58,663 nt of DNA from Aestuariivita sp049276915 (GCF_049276915.1 NZ_JBASXK010000040.1:1-58663), one strand, 5' to 3'; shown: positions 15,931 to 25,063, numbered from the stretch's first letter. Notes: generated by a model from the letters alone, not told the origin. Made by a program: numbers and translations.

Positions 15931-17235
15931 ATGGCGAACCTTGAAACAGACTTCCTGGGCATCAAGAGCCCCAACCCGTTCTGGCTGGCTTCGGCCCCGC
16001 CCACGGACAAGGAATACAACGTGCGCCGCGCCTTTGAGGCCGGCTGGGGTGGTGTCGTCTGGAAGACGCTTGGCTCTGAAGGGCCGCCGATCGTCAATGT
16101 GAACGGGCCGCGTTATGGCGCGATTTATGGTGCGGATCGCAGAGTGCTCGGGCTCAACAACATCGAGTTGATTACCGACCGCCCGCTCGAGACCAACCTC
16201 GAAGAGATCGCCCGCGTCAAAGCCGATTACCCGGATCGTGCCATGATCGTCTCGATCATGGTGCCCTGCGAGGAAGCGGCCTGGAAAGCCATCCTGCCGC
16301 GCGTTGAAGAAACCGGCGCTGACGGGATCGAGCTGAATTTCGGCTGTCCCCATGGGATGAGCGAACGCGGCATGGGCGCTGCAGTGGGGCAGGTGCCTGA
16401 GTATATCGAAATGGTCACCCGTTGGTGCAAGCAGTATTATTCCAAGCCGGTGATCGTGAAGCTGACCCCCAATATCACAGATGTGCGTTATCCCGCCCGC
16501 GCGGCCCATAAAGGGGGTGCGGATGCGGTCTCGCTGATCAATACGATCAGTTCCATCATTTCGGTCAATCTCGATGACTTCAGCCCGGAGCCGTCGATTG
16601 ACGGAAAAGGCTCCCATGGCGGCTATTGCGGCCCGGCGGTGAAACCGATCGCCATGAACATGGTGGCCGAAATCGCGCGCGATCCGGAAACCGCAGGGCT
16701 GCCGATCTCGGGCATCGGCGGCATCTCCACATGGCGCGATGCTGCCGAATTCATGAGCCTTGGCTGTGGAAATGTTCAGGTCTGCACGGCGGCCATGACC
16801 TACGGATTCCGCATCGTTGAAGAGATGACAGCGGGCCTGTCGCGATGGATGGACGAAAAGGGCTACACCCGTGTTGACGACTTTGTCGGTCGGGCTGTGC
16901 CCAATGTCACCGATTGGCAATATCTCAACCTCAACTATGTCACCAAGGCGCGTATTGATCAGGATGCCTGCATCAAATGCGGCCGCTGCTACGCAGCCTG
17001 TGAAGATACCTCCCACCAGGCGATTTCCATGTCGCCGGATCGGGTCTTCGAGGTGATCGATGGGGAATGCGTCGCCTGCAATCTCTGCGTGGATGTCTGC
17101 CCTGTCGAAAACTGCATCACCATGGAGCGCCTCGAAGCCGGCACTGTCGATCCGCGCACGGGTCAGACCGTTTCGGATGACTATGCCAACTGGACAATGC
17201 ACCCAAACAACCCGATGGCGCGCGCCGCCGAATAG
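15931..17235 (+). CDS. preA: NAD-dependent dihydropyrimidine dehydrogenase subunit PreA
   Basis: 434 residues. The N-terminal 310 residues form a dihydroorotate-dehydrogenase-like FMN barrel with the active-site cysteine C139 in NFGCPHGM and SERGMGAAVGQ. The C-terminus is a two-cluster ferredoxin domain: C347, C350, C353, C357 and C380, C383, C386, C390. It reduces uracil or thymine to the 5,6-dihydro form with electrons from PreT. A good Shine-Dalgarno (GGAGG) precedes the ATG. Full length. Confidence 0.95.
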   Translation: MANLETDFLGIKSPNPFWLASAPPTDKEYNVRRAFEAGWGGVVWKTLGSEGPPIVNVNGPRYGAIYGADRRVLGLNNIELITDRPLETNLEEIARVKADYPDRAMIVSIMVPCEEAAWKAILPRVEETGADGIELNFGCPHGMSERGMGAAVGQVPEYIEMVTRWCKQYYSKPVIVKLTPNITDVRYPARAAHKGGADAVSLINTISSIISVNLDDFSPEPSIDGKGSHGGYCGPAVKPIAMNMVAEIARDPETAGLPISGIGGISTWRDAAEFMSLGCGNVQVCTAAMTYGFRIVEEMTAGLSRWMDEKGYTRVDDFVGRAVPNVTDWQYLNLNYVTKARIDQDACIKCGRCYAACEDTSHQAISMSPDRVFEVIDGECVACNLCVDVCPVENCITMERLEAGTVDPRTGQTVSDDYANWTMHPNNPMARAAE

Positions 17236-17286
17236 ATCCCAAAAAGACGCGCTCTGTTTCGCGCCTGCCATCTGCGCAAGAAAAAG

Positions 17287-17352
17287 CATGGGGACTTTCC
17301 CCCATGTCTTCTTCTTGCACAAAATACGGCGGGGTTTGGGGCAGAGCCCCAA
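17287..17352. terminator. Two hairpins between preA and the convergent rutR
   Basis: CATGGGG/CCCCATG (17287-17293 with 17299-17305) is followed by TCTTCTTCTT. TTGGGGC-AGA-GCCCCAA follows at 17336-17352. The block sits between two convergent genes and probably ends transcription from both sides. The GGGGC-TCT-GCCCC type hairpin looks like a dispersed roseobacter intergenic element, recalled rather than checked. Confidence 0.55.
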
Positions 17353-17364
17353 GACAAAAAAGGT

Positions 17365-17973
17365 TCAGGCCGGGGTGAGCAGGCGTCGATAGAGCGTTTC
17401 GATGAAATCCGGCGCGCCCTCGAACGGATCCTCCGAGCCCAGAACAGCACGGACCTGCACATCAAAATCGGCATAGTGCTGGGTCAGGGACCAGATCGAA
17501 AAAATCAGGTGATAGGGATGGACACGCGCAATGTGGCGCTCATCCATCCATTGGGTCAGAAGGGCGATCTTTTCATCGACCAGCGCTTTGAGATCACTGG
17601 ATAAAACCGCATGTATGCGCGGTGCCCCCTGCAGGATTTCATTGGCGAAAAGCCGGCTTTCACGTGGATGCGTCCGGCTGATCTCCAGTTTTCGGGCCAC
17701 GTAGGCAAGCACCTCTTCCAGCGGATCGCCATCCGGGTCCAGTTCGCGCAGCGGATCCAGCCAGGTATCCAGCATGCGTTCCAGAAGATGGGCGTGAATC
17801 GCTTCCTTGGTCGGGAAGTAATACAGCAGGTTTGGCTTGGACAGACCCGCCGCGCTGGCGATCTGATCAACGGTCGCGCCGCGAAACCCATGGGTCGAAA
17901 ACATGTCCAGAGCAGCGTCCAGAATGACGGCCCTGTTCTTTTTCTGGATCCGCGTGGGCGCGGCTGTGTTCAT
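17365..17973 (-). CDS. rutR: TetR-family regulator, RutR-like
   Basis: 202 residues. The N-terminal TetR helix-turn-helix is clear: AALDMFSTHGFRGATVDQIA, then GLSKPNLLYYFPTKEAIHAHLL. The C-terminal ligand domain has the RutR/YcdC-type pattern ending HPYHLIFSIWSLTQHYADF. RutR represses pyrimidine catabolism and is released by uracil. The gene is divergent from the amidohydrolase, with a palindrome matching the RutR box in between. Confidence 0.85.
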   Translation of the reverse strand: MNTAAPTRIQKKNRAVILDAALDMFSTHGFRGATVDQIASAAGLSKPNLLYYFPTKEAIHAHLLERMLDTWLDPLRELDPDGDPLEEVLAYVARKLEISRTHPRESRLFANEILQGAPRIHAVLSSDLKALVDEKIALLTQWMDERHIARVHPYHLIFSIWSLTQHYADFDVQVRAVLGSEDPFEGAPDFIETLYRRLLTPA

Positions 17974-18070
17974 TGCCTAACTTTCCGTCGCTCGCGTGTT
18001 CAGGGTGTCAGTTTGTGCGACCGATGAGGGCGCAAAATCTTGACTGGCAGAGCCTCCGTGGTAGCGTGAG

Positions 18071-18088
18071 TTTGACCAGTTGGTCAAA
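18071..18088. promoter_or_regulatory. RutR-type operator palindrome
   Basis: TTTGACCA-GT-TGGTCAAA is a perfect 8-bp inverted repeat with a 2-base centre and matches the known RutR consensus TTGACCA-N2-TGGTCAA. It lies 36 bases upstream of the amidohydrolase start and about 98 bases from the regulator start, so it can govern both. Confidence 0.85.
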
Positions 18089-18123
18089 TCAAAGATGCAC
18101 GGGCATCGGGCGCGGGGGATAAC

Positions 18124-19374
18124 ATGGCGGCACCGGGACAAAACCTCAGGATCAACCCAGAACGGCTCTGGGACAGTCTGATGGAGATGGCCAAGATCGG
18201 TCCAGGTCTGGCAGGGGGCAACAATCGTCAGACCCTGACCGATGAAGATGGCGAGGGTCGCGCGCTGTTTCAAAGCTGGTGTGAGGCTGCCGGGTGCACC
18301 ATGGGGCTGGATCAGATGGGCAATATGTTTGCGCGGCGCGAAGGCACGGACCCGGACGCCCTGCCTGTCTATGTCGGCAGCCATCTCGATACACAGCCCA
18401 CAGGCGGCAAATACGATGGCGTTCTGGGCGTGCTGGGTGGGCTCGAGGTCATTCGCACGCTCAACGATCTCAACATTCAGACCAAACACCCGATTGTCGT
18501 GACCAATTTCACCAATGAGGAAGGGACGCGTTATGCGCCCGCGATGCTGTCTTCCGGTGTCTTTGCCGGGATCCATACCCAGGAATGGGCCTATGCGCGC
18601 GAGGATTCCGAGGGCAAATCATTTGGTGATGAGCTTGTCCGGATCGGCTGGAGGGGCGACGAAGTTGTTGGAGCACGCAAGATGCACGCTTTTTTCGAGC
18701 TGCATATCGAACAGGGGCCTATTCTGGAAGCCGAAGGCAAGGATATCGGCGTGGTCACCCATGGTCAGGGCCTCAGCTGGACTCAGGTGACGATTACCGG
18801 CAAGGACAGCCACACAGGATCAACTCCCATGCCAATGCGCAAGAATGCCGGCCTGGGCATGGCGCGCGTTCTTGAACTGGTAGACGAGATTGCCTGGTCC
18901 CATAAACCCTATGCCGTGGGTGCGGCGGGTCATATCGACGTGTTTCCCAATTCGCGCAATGTCATCCCGGGCAAGGTCGTCTTTACCGTCGATTTCCGCT
19001 CGCCGGATCTGGCGGTGATCGAGGATATGGAGGCCCGCTTGCGCAGCGGGGCGCAGGCCATATGTGATGAGATGGGTCTGGGAGTCGCATTCGAGAAAGT
19101 CGGCGGCTTTGATCCGGTGACTTTCGACGAAGGCTGCGTGTCGGCAGTGCGCAATGCAGCCGAGCGGTTGGGATATAGTCACATGAACCTGATTTCCGGC
19201 GCCGGTCATGATGCCTGCTGGATCAATCGCGTGGCTCCGACGGCCATGGTGATGTGCCCTTGCGTCGATGGTCTCAGTCACAATGAGGCCGAAGAGATCA
19301 GCCCTGCATGGGCCGGGGCAGGAACCGATGTGCTGTTTCACGCGGTTTTGGAAACGGCGGAGATCGTCAGTTGA
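18124..19374 (+). CDS. Zn-dependent amidohydrolase, beta-ureidopropionase type
   Basis: 416-residue M20/ArgE-DapE-family hydrolase of the allantoate amidohydrolase / N-carbamoyl-amino-acid hydrolase group. Metal ligands are visible in GSHLDTQPTGGKYDG (H87, D89), TNFTNEEGTRYAPAM and ELHIEQGP, with SGAGHDACWI near the end. From its place beside preTA and dihydropyrimidinase it most likely hydrolyses N-carbamoyl-beta-alanine, the last step of reductive uracil breakdown. It starts just downstream of the RutR palindrome and heads a nine-gene operon. Confidence 0.9.
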   Translation: MAAPGQNLRINPERLWDSLMEMAKIGPGLAGGNNRQTLTDEDGEGRALFQSWCEAAGCTMGLDQMGNMFARREGTDPDALPVYVGSHLDTQPTGGKYDGVLGVLGGLEVIRTLNDLNIQTKHPIVVTNFTNEEGTRYAPAMLSSGVFAGIHTQEWAYAREDSEGKSFGDELVRIGWRGDEVVGARKMHAFFELHIEQGPILEAEGKDIGVVTHGQGLSWTQVTITGKDSHTGSTPMPMRKNAGLGMARVLELVDEIAWSHKPYAVGAAGHIDVFPNSRNVIPGKVVFTVDFRSPDLAVIEDMEARLRSGAQAICDEMGLGVAFEKVGGFDPVTFDEGCVSAVRNAAERLGYSHMNLISGAGHDACWINRVAPTAMVMCPCVDGLSHNEAEEISPAWAGAGTDVLFHAVLETAEIVS

Positions 19375-19688
19375 GTATCGCGATCATCGGCCCGGCCGAG
19401 ATCGAGGCCATGATCGACCGTGAGGTCGCTGACTATCCCACGGATACACGGGCCGGGGCGCAAACCCTCGAGGCCTTTCAGAATGCACGACGCAAACCCA
19501 GGTTGGTCAGTGTCAATTTTTCCGGCGGGATTACGCAGAAATGTTACTCGGTCACGCGTCCGAATGGAGATTACCGGGTGATCTACCTGCCACTGGCGGG
19601 ATATTTCTCGCTCTGCGTCGAGAGCGATTTTGGCCCTTTGGATATTGGTGTGCACGGGCCCGCCATCGCTTGTTTCGGATCGGTGTGA
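19371..19688 (+). CDS. Unknown protein of the pyrimidine operon
   Basis: 105 residues, not recognised as a known family. TTG start overlapping the upstream TGA by four bases (TTGA), a sign of translational coupling. The protein is soluble, has no signal peptide and shows two cysteines (ITQKCYSV and FSLCVESDFG) and a glycine-rich end (LDIGVHGPAIACFGSV). Its position between two catabolic enzymes suggests an accessory or regulatory role in pyrimidine or hydantoin breakdown; that is inference only. Confidence 0.7.
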   Translation: MSIAIIGPAEIEAMIDREVADYPTDTRAGAQTLEAFQNARRKPRLVSVNFSGGITQKCYSVTRPNGDYRVIYLPLAGYFSLCVESDFGPLDIGVHGPAIACFGSV

Positions 19689-19690
19689 CG

Positions 19691-19888
19691 ATGACACAGG
19701 GATTTGCGCAACAACTTCTGGTCTTCGCGGCAATCTTCCTGTGTTTTCAGTTGGGATTCGATTTGCTGCAGGGCCTGTCCATTACGCCCGGCGTCTTTCT
19801 GAGCCGTCTGGGAACCACGATCATTGCCACCGCCATTTACGGGCTTCTCAGCTGGTGGCTCAGGAAACGCTCAAACCGGGAGGAATAA
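19691..19888 (+). CDS. Small two-helix membrane protein of the pyrimidine operon
   Basis: 65 residues with two hydrophobic helices (LLVFAAIFLCFQLGFDLLQGL and TTIIATAIYGLLSWWL, separated by a short loop) and a charged tail RKRSNREE. The start is three bases after the previous stop, and the dihydropyrimidinase starts four bases later. No family recognised. It could be a membrane anchor or a helper of the ABC transporter encoded downstream. Confidence 0.7.
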   Translation: MTQGFAQQLLVFAAIFLCFQLGFDLLQGLSITPGVFLSRLGTTIIATAIYGLLSWWLRKRSNREE

Positions 19889-19892
19889 CCCC

Positions 19893-21347
19893 ATGTCCAA
19901 AGTCATCAGGAACGGCACCGTAGTGACTGCCGATTTGACCTATAAGGCCGATGTTCTGGTCGAGGGCGGCGTGATCGTCGAGATTGGTCCGAATCTCAAG
20001 GGTGATGAAGAGCTGGATGCGACAGGGTGTTATGTCATGCCCGGCGGGATCGACCCGCATACCCATCTGGAAATGCCCTTCATGGGCACCTATTCCTCGG
20101 ATGATTTCGAAAGCGGGACGCGCGCTGCACTTGCTGGCGGGACCACAATGGTGGTGGATTTCGTTCTGCCCAATCCCGGCGAAAGCCTGTTGGACGGCTT
20201 GAAGCGCTGGGACAACAAATCGACCCGGGCCAATTGCGACTACTCTTTCCACATGGCGGTGACCTGGTGGGGAGAGCAGGTGTTCAATGACATGAAAACG
20301 GTCGTCGAGAACCACGGTATCACGACCTTCAAGCATTTCATGGCCTACAAGGGCGCGCTGATGGTCAACGATGACGAGCTTTATGCCTCGTTCCAGCGAT
20401 TGGCCGAGCTTGGTGGTATTGCCATGGTGCATGCCGAAAACGGCGATGTGGTAGCTGAACTGAGCGCGAAACTGCTGGCCGAGGGTAACAACGGCCCCGA
20501 AGCGCATGCCTATTCCCGCCCTCCACAAGTCGAAGGCGAAGCCGCCAATCGCGCGATCATGATTGCCGATATGGCTGGCGTACCTCTCTACATCGTGCAT
20601 GTGAGCTGTGAGGACGCACATGAAGCCATCCGCCGCGCCCGGATGCTGGGCAAGCGTGTCTGGGGCGAGCCCCTGATCCAGCACCTGACGCTGGATGAAT
20701 CCGAATATTTCGACAAAGACTGGGATCACGCGGCACGTCGTGTGATGAGCCCGCCGTTCAGGAACAAGGAACATCAGAACAGTCTGTGGAACGGGCTTAT
20801 GTCCGGCTCTCTTTCTGTCGTGGCAACGGATCACTGCGCCTTCACAACCGAACAGAAACGCTATGGCGTTGGTGATTTCACCAAGATCCCCAACGGTACG
20901 GGCGGGCTGGAAGACAGATTGCCGATGCTCTGGACAAACGGGGTCACGACCGGCCGGCTGACAATGAATGAATTTGTCGCCGTAACCTCAACCAATATAG
21001 CGAAAATTCTCAACTGCTATCCCAAGAAGGGTGCGATCATGGTCGGTTCGGATGCGGATATCGTGGTCTGGGATCCCGAGAAGGAAAAAACGATTTCGGC
21101 CAGCAGCCAGCAATCCGCGATCGACTATAACGTGTTCGAAGGCAAAGTTGTCAAAGGCCTGCCGCGCTTTGTCATGACGCGGGGCCATGTGGCCGCTAGC
21201 GACGGTGAGATGCGCACCCAGGAAGGTCATGGCAAGTTTGTTGCACGCGAGGCGAACGGGACTGTGAACAAGGCACTGTCGACATGGAAAGACCTGACAG
21301 CTCCGCGCCCGGTGCAACGCACAGGCATTCCGGCAACCGGCGTCTGA
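19893..21347 (+). CDS. hydA: Dihydropyrimidinase
   Basis: 484-residue amidohydrolase that opens the ring of dihydrouracil or dihydrothymine (and hydantoins). The binuclear zinc site begins with GGIDPHTHLEM (H56, H58). The carboxylated lysine lies in the TTFKHFMAYKG region, with further ligands in VHAENGDV, IVHVSCEDAHE and VATDHCAF. Normal length. A strong GGGAGGA Shine-Dalgarno precedes the ATG. It acts between PreTA and the amidohydrolase. Confidence 0.95.
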   Translation: MSKVIRNGTVVTADLTYKADVLVEGGVIVEIGPNLKGDEELDATGCYVMPGGIDPHTHLEMPFMGTYSSDDFESGTRAALAGGTTMVVDFVLPNPGESLLDGLKRWDNKSTRANCDYSFHMAVTWWGEQVFNDMKTVVENHGITTFKHFMAYKGALMVNDDELYASFQRLAELGGIAMVHAENGDVVAELSAKLLAEGNNGPEAHAYSRPPQVEGEAANRAIMIADMAGVPLYIVHVSCEDAHEAIRRARMLGKRVWGEPLIQHLTLDESEYFDKDWDHAARRVMSPPFRNKEHQNSLWNGLMSGSLSVVATDHCAFTTEQKRYGVGDFTKIPNGTGGLEDRLPMLWTNGVTTGRLTMNEFVAVTSTNIAKILNCYPKKGAIMVGSDADIVVWDPEKEKTISASSQQSAIDYNVFEGKVVKGLPRFVMTRGHVAASDGEMRTQEGHGKFVAREANGTVNKALSTWKDLTAPRPVQRTGIPATGV

Positions 21348-21367
21348 ATCAGAGAGCGGAGCCCAGA

Positions 21368-22174
21368 GTGGAACACGCACAACAGAACGCTGCCACGGCC
21401 GACCCGGTCGTGGTTGCGCGATCTCTGGATCTGACATTTCAGACGAATGACGGCCCTGTTCAGGCGCTGAAAGATGTGCACCTGACGATCAACAAGGGTG
21501 ATTTCGTCAGCTTCATCGGTCCTTCGGGCTGTGGAAAGACCACGTTTCTTCGTGTCATGGCTGCTCTTGAGACGCCTACGGGCGGGTCGATCACAGTCAA
21601 TGGCATGTCCCCGGATGAGGCGCGCCGCCAGCGGGCTTATGGCTATGTGTTCCAGGCGGCGGGGCTTTATCCATGGCGCACGATTTCCGGCAATATCAAG
21701 CTGCCCCTGGAAATCATGGGGTTTTCCAAGGTCGAGCAGGAAGATCGCATCAACAAGGTTCTGCAACTTGTTGATCTGGAGGGATTTGGAAAGAAGTACC
21801 CTTGGCAGTTGTCGGGGGGCATGCAACAGCGCGCATCCATTGCGCGCGCGCTGGCTTTTGATGCCGAGATTTTGCTGATGGACGAGCCGTTTGGCGCATT
21901 GGACGAGATCGTACGCGACCATCTGAATGAACAGCTTCTGGCGCTTTGGGCGCGGACCGGAAAGACGATCGGCTTTGTGACCCATTCGATACCCGAGGCG
22001 GTGTATCTCTCGACCAAGATCGTGGTCATGTCGCCCCGTCCCGGACGGATCACCGATGTGATCGACAGCCCGTTGCCGAAAGAGCGGCCTTTGGACATCC
22101 GGGATACTCCGGAGTTCCTGAAACTTGCGCATCGGGTGCGCGAAGGCCTGAGGGCCGGGCATGCCTATGATTAA
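21368..22174 (+). CDS. ABC transporter ATP-binding protein
   Basis: 268 residues, NrtD/SsuB/TauB-type ABC ATPase. Walker A is GPSGCGKT near 51-58, the Q-loop lies in GYVFQAAGLYPWRT, the signature is LSGGMQQR and Walker B is ILLMDEPFGALDE. The GTG start at 21368 follows GCGGAG at a good distance; longer upstream readings would overlap the dihydropyrimidinase. Part of an uptake system for a pyrimidine or related thiamine-precursor-like compound, judged from the operon and its NMT1/THI5-like binding protein. Confidence 0.88.
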   Translation: MEHAQQNAATADPVVVARSLDLTFQTNDGPVQALKDVHLTINKGDFVSFIGPSGCGKTTFLRVMAALETPTGGSITVNGMSPDEARRQRAYGYVFQAAGLYPWRTISGNIKLPLEIMGFSKVEQEDRINKVLQLVDLEGFGKKYPWQLSGGMQQRASIARALAFDAEILLMDEPFGALDEIVRDHLNEQLLALWARTGKTIGFVTHSIPEAVYLSTKIVVMSPRPGRITDVIDSPLPKERPLDIRDTPEFLKLAHRVREGLRAGHAYD

Positions 22175-22236
22175 GTTCCTTGTCACGCAGATATCGGCTG
22201 GCTTGGCCCGATCCTGCCGGATCAAGGAACAGGTCT

Positions 22237-23169
22237 GTGCGTAACCTTTTGCCCATTCTGACCGTCTTGGCCGCGATCCTTGCGCTGTGGTATGCAGCTG
22301 TTGCCCCGATGAACATCCGCGTGGCTCTGGATACGGCGGAGCGAGCCGGAGAGAGCATCGTTCCAGAGGGCGCGCTGGCGCGGCGGGATATGTCTGTCTG
22401 GCGCTTGATGGCGGCAAATCCGAACCAGGTCGCGGCCGGATACACGCTTGAGCGGCCACGTCTGCCCACGCCGCAACAGGTGGGCCAGGAATTGTGGAAA
22501 ACAACCGGAGAGATGGCACTGCGTGGGCGGGCCATGTCGAAACGCTCGCTGATCTACCATGGGTGGATCACGCTGCAATCCACGCTCTGGGGTTTCGTTC
22601 TGGGCACATCCCTGGGCATTCTGGGCGCTGTGGCGATCGTCTATAGCCGTGTGGTCGACATGAGCCTGATGCCCTGGGCGATCATCAGCCAGACCATTCC
22701 CATCGTGGCGCTTGCGCCCATGATCATCGTGCTGAGTTCGCAATTCGGGATTGAAGGACGCGGTGTGCCCAAGGCCGTGATTTCGGCCTACCTGTGTTAT
22801 TTTCCCGTTCTGGTCGGGATGGTGAAGGGGTTACGCTCGCCGGCGGCGTCGCAGCTCGATCTTCTGAATACTTATAATGCCAATGGTTTGCAGGCGTTTT
22901 TGAAACTTCGGTTGCCATCCTCGGTGCCCTATCTGTTTACCTCGCTGAAAGTGGGGATCGCGGCGGCGCTGGTTGGCACCATTGTGGGCGAGCTGCCCAC
23001 TGGTGCCATAAGCGGATTGGGCGCGCGCATTCTCATCGGAGACCAGTTTGGCACGCCCCTGGCGATCTGGGCCGCACTTGTTGCGGCTGCGGTGCTGGCC
23101 GGATTTCTGGTGACGCTTCTTGATGTGGCACAACGCGTGACGCTCCGGCGGATGGGGATGCAGGCATGA
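22237..23169 (+). CDS. ABC transporter permease 1
   Basis: 310 residues from the GTG at 22237, preceded by AAGGA at eight bases; a TTG at 22180 in the same frame is the alternative. One N-terminal helix (LLPILTVLAAILALWYAAV) is followed by an unusually long extracytoplasmic segment of about 100 residues. The standard permease core follows with helices and the coupling loop DLLNTYNANGLQAFLKLRLPSS. It overlaps permease 2 by four bases. Family: nitrate/taurine/pyrimidine-type BPD permease. Confidence 0.82.
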   Translation: MRNLLPILTVLAAILALWYAAVAPMNIRVALDTAERAGESIVPEGALARRDMSVWRLMAANPNQVAAGYTLERPRLPTPQQVGQELWKTTGEMALRGRAMSKRSLIYHGWITLQSTLWGFVLGTSLGILGAVAIVYSRVVDMSLMPWAIISQTIPIVALAPMIIVLSSQFGIEGRGVPKAVISAYLCYFPVLVGMVKGLRSPAASQLDLLNTYNANGLQAFLKLRLPSSVPYLFTSLKVGIAAALVGTIVGELPTGAISGLGARILIGDQFGTPLAIWAALVAAAVLAGFLVTLLDVAQRVTLRRMGMQA

Positions 23170-24011
23170 GCTGGCTGGTCTTTGCCTTGGTGTTCTGGCT
23201 TGGAGCCTGGGGCTTGAATGCCTGGCTGGCGAACTCGACCTGGTCGGAAACTCGGCTGGTGCGCATAGCCATCCCGGTTCTCTTCGGAGTGACGCTTCTG
23301 GTGCTCTGGGAGGGGCTGGTGCGTGCGTTTGGCGTGTCTGCTGTCATTCTGCCGCCGCCCTCGGCCGTGGCGCAAACCTTTGTGGCTTCGACGGATATCC
23401 TGTGGGAGGATTTCCAGCAGACCGTGTTCAAGGGCGCGCTCACCGGATTTGCGATAGGCAGCACGGCGGCTTTCCTGACAGCGATTGCGATCGACCGCTC
23501 GGCGTTTCTGACGCGCGGGCTTTTGCCCATCGGGAATTTCGTCGCCGCGCTGCCCATCATCGGGATCGCGCCGATTCTGGTCAGCTGGTTTGGCTTTGAC
23601 TGGCAATCCAAAGCGGCGGTTGTGGTGGTTATGGTCTTTTTCCCCATTCTTGTGAACACGGTGCAGGGCTTTCGGGAAACCGATGCGATGCAACGGGACC
23701 TGATGCGCACCTATGCTGCCGGGTATCTCCAGATGCTGATCAAGCTGCGTCTGCCGGCGGCAATGCCGTTCGTGTTCAACGGGCTCAAGATCGCCACCAC
23801 GCTGGCCCTGATCGGGGCGATTGTTGCTGAATATTTTGGCTCTCCAACGCGCGGCATGGGGTTTCGTATCTCAACCGGCGTCGGAAGCTTGTCGATTGAT
23901 CTGGTCTGGGCTGAGATTGCCGTGGCCGCTCTGGCGGGAACGACATTCTATGGTATCGTAACCTGGATCGAGAAACGGGTGACCTTCTGGCACCCGTCAC
24001 AACGCGGATAA
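23166..24011 (+). CDS. ABC transporter permease 2
   Basis: 281-residue inner-membrane permease. Two N-terminal helices precede the core; the ATPase-coupling loop is DLMRTYAAGYLQMLIKLRLP. The ATG overlaps the stop of permease 1 (ATGA), so the two are translationally coupled and likely form a heterodimer. Predicted to import the substrate of the adjacent binding protein into the reductive pyrimidine pathway. Confidence 0.88.
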   Translation: MSWLVFALVFWLGAWGLNAWLANSTWSETRLVRIAIPVLFGVTLLVLWEGLVRAFGVSAVILPPPSAVAQTFVASTDILWEDFQQTVFKGALTGFAIGSTAAFLTAIAIDRSAFLTRGLLPIGNFVAALPIIGIAPILVSWFGFDWQSKAAVVVVMVFFPILVNTVQGFRETDAMQRDLMRTYAAGYLQMLIKLRLPAAMPFVFNGLKIATTLALIGAIVAEYFGSPTRGMGFRISTGVGSLSIDLVWAEIAVAALAGTTFYGIVTWIEKRVTFWHPSQRG

Positions 24012-24073
24012 CAAGACCAAGAAGAGACCCATTGGGGCCGAGCACAAAAGATGTTCAACAAGGAGTGTACGAC

Positions 24074-25063
24074 ATGAAGAATCTACTCGCAGGGGCCGTC
24101 ACGGCTCTTGGTCTGATGACCGCACCCGCCTGGGCTGCGGACGAGGTGAAGCTGCAGCTCAAGTGGGTCACACAAGCCCAGTTCGCAGGCTATTACGTGG
24201 CTCTGGACAAGGGGTTTTACGAAGAAGAGAACCTTGATGTGACGATCCTGCCAGGTGGGCCGGATATTGCGCCCACGCAGGTGATTGCCGGCGGTGGTGC
24301 CGATGTCACTGTCGAGTGGATGCCAGCAGCCCTGGCGGCACGCGAAAAGGGTCTGGCGCTGGTGAATATCGCACAGCCGTTCAAATCCTCGGGCATGATG
24401 CTGACCTGCTGGAAAGACGCGGGAATCGCCACGCCGGATGATCTGAAAAACCGCACGCTGGGCGTTTGGTTCTTTGGCAATGAATTCCCGTTTATGTCCT
24501 GGATGAGCAGCATGGGCATCTCGACCGACGGCAAGTCCGAAAACGGTGTCGAAGTCCTCAAGCAGGGCTTTAACGTCGACCCGCTCCTGCAGCGTCAGGC
24601 CGACTGTATCTCGACCATGACATATAATGAGTACTGGCAGGTGATTGATGCCGGTGTCAGCCCGGATGATCTTGTTACCTTCAAATATGAAGATCAGGGC
24701 GTGGCGACGCTGGAAGACGGGCTCTATGTTCTGGAAGAGCGTCTGGAGGATCCGGCCTTTGTCGAAAAGATGCAGCGTTTCGTGCGCGCATCCATGAAGG
24801 GTTGGAAATATGCAGAAGAAAACCCGGATGAGGCTGCAATGATCGTTCTGGACAACGACCAGACCGGTGCGCAGACCGAAAAGCATCAAAAACGCATGAT
24901 GGGTGAGGTCGCCAAGCTGACCGCAGGCTCGAACGGCGCTCTGGATATTGCCGATTACGAGCGCACGGTGGCAACGCTGTTGGCGGGCGGGTCTGATCCG
25001 GTGATCACTGCGACCCCCGAGGGTGCCTGGACCAGCGTCATCACGGATGCGGCGCTGAACTGA
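24074..25063 (+). CDS. NMT1/THI5-like substrate-binding protein
   Basis: 329 residues. A signal peptide ends at PAWA-AD (about 22). The mature part has the NMT1/THI5 fold pattern KLQLKWVTQAQFAGYYVALDKGFY, with GGADVTVEWMP and the cysteine-containing TCWKDAG. This family binds pyrimidines, thiamine precursors, riboflavin or aromatic compounds; a pyrimidine or hydantoin ligand is inferred from the operon. It is the last gene of the operon and is followed by a strong terminator. Confidence 0.9.
   Translation: MKNLLAGAVTALGLMTAPAWAADEVKLQLKWVTQAQFAGYYVALDKGFYEEENLDVTILPGGPDIAPTQVIAGGGADVTVEWMPAALAAREKGLALVNIAQPFKSSGMMLTCWKDAGIATPDDLKNRTLGVWFFGNEFPFMSWMSSMGISTDGKSENGVEVLKQGFNVDPLLQRQADCISTMTYNEYWQVIDAGVSPDDLVTFKYEDQGVATLEDGLYVLEERLEDPAFVEKMQRFVRASMKGWKYAEENPDEAAMIVLDNDQTGAQTEKHQKRMMGEVAKLTAGSNGALDIADYERTVATLLAGGSDPVITATPEGAWTSVITDAALN

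Noticed and set aside
15817..17352. A 511-codon minus-strand frame over preA
   Set aside because: Mirror of preA codons; no family pattern, no ribosome-binding site.
21284..21367. Longer N-terminus of the ABC ATPase inside the dihydropyrimidinase gene
   Set aside because: The GTG at 21368 has a proper Shine-Dalgarno, and the extension overlaps coding sequence without family similarity.
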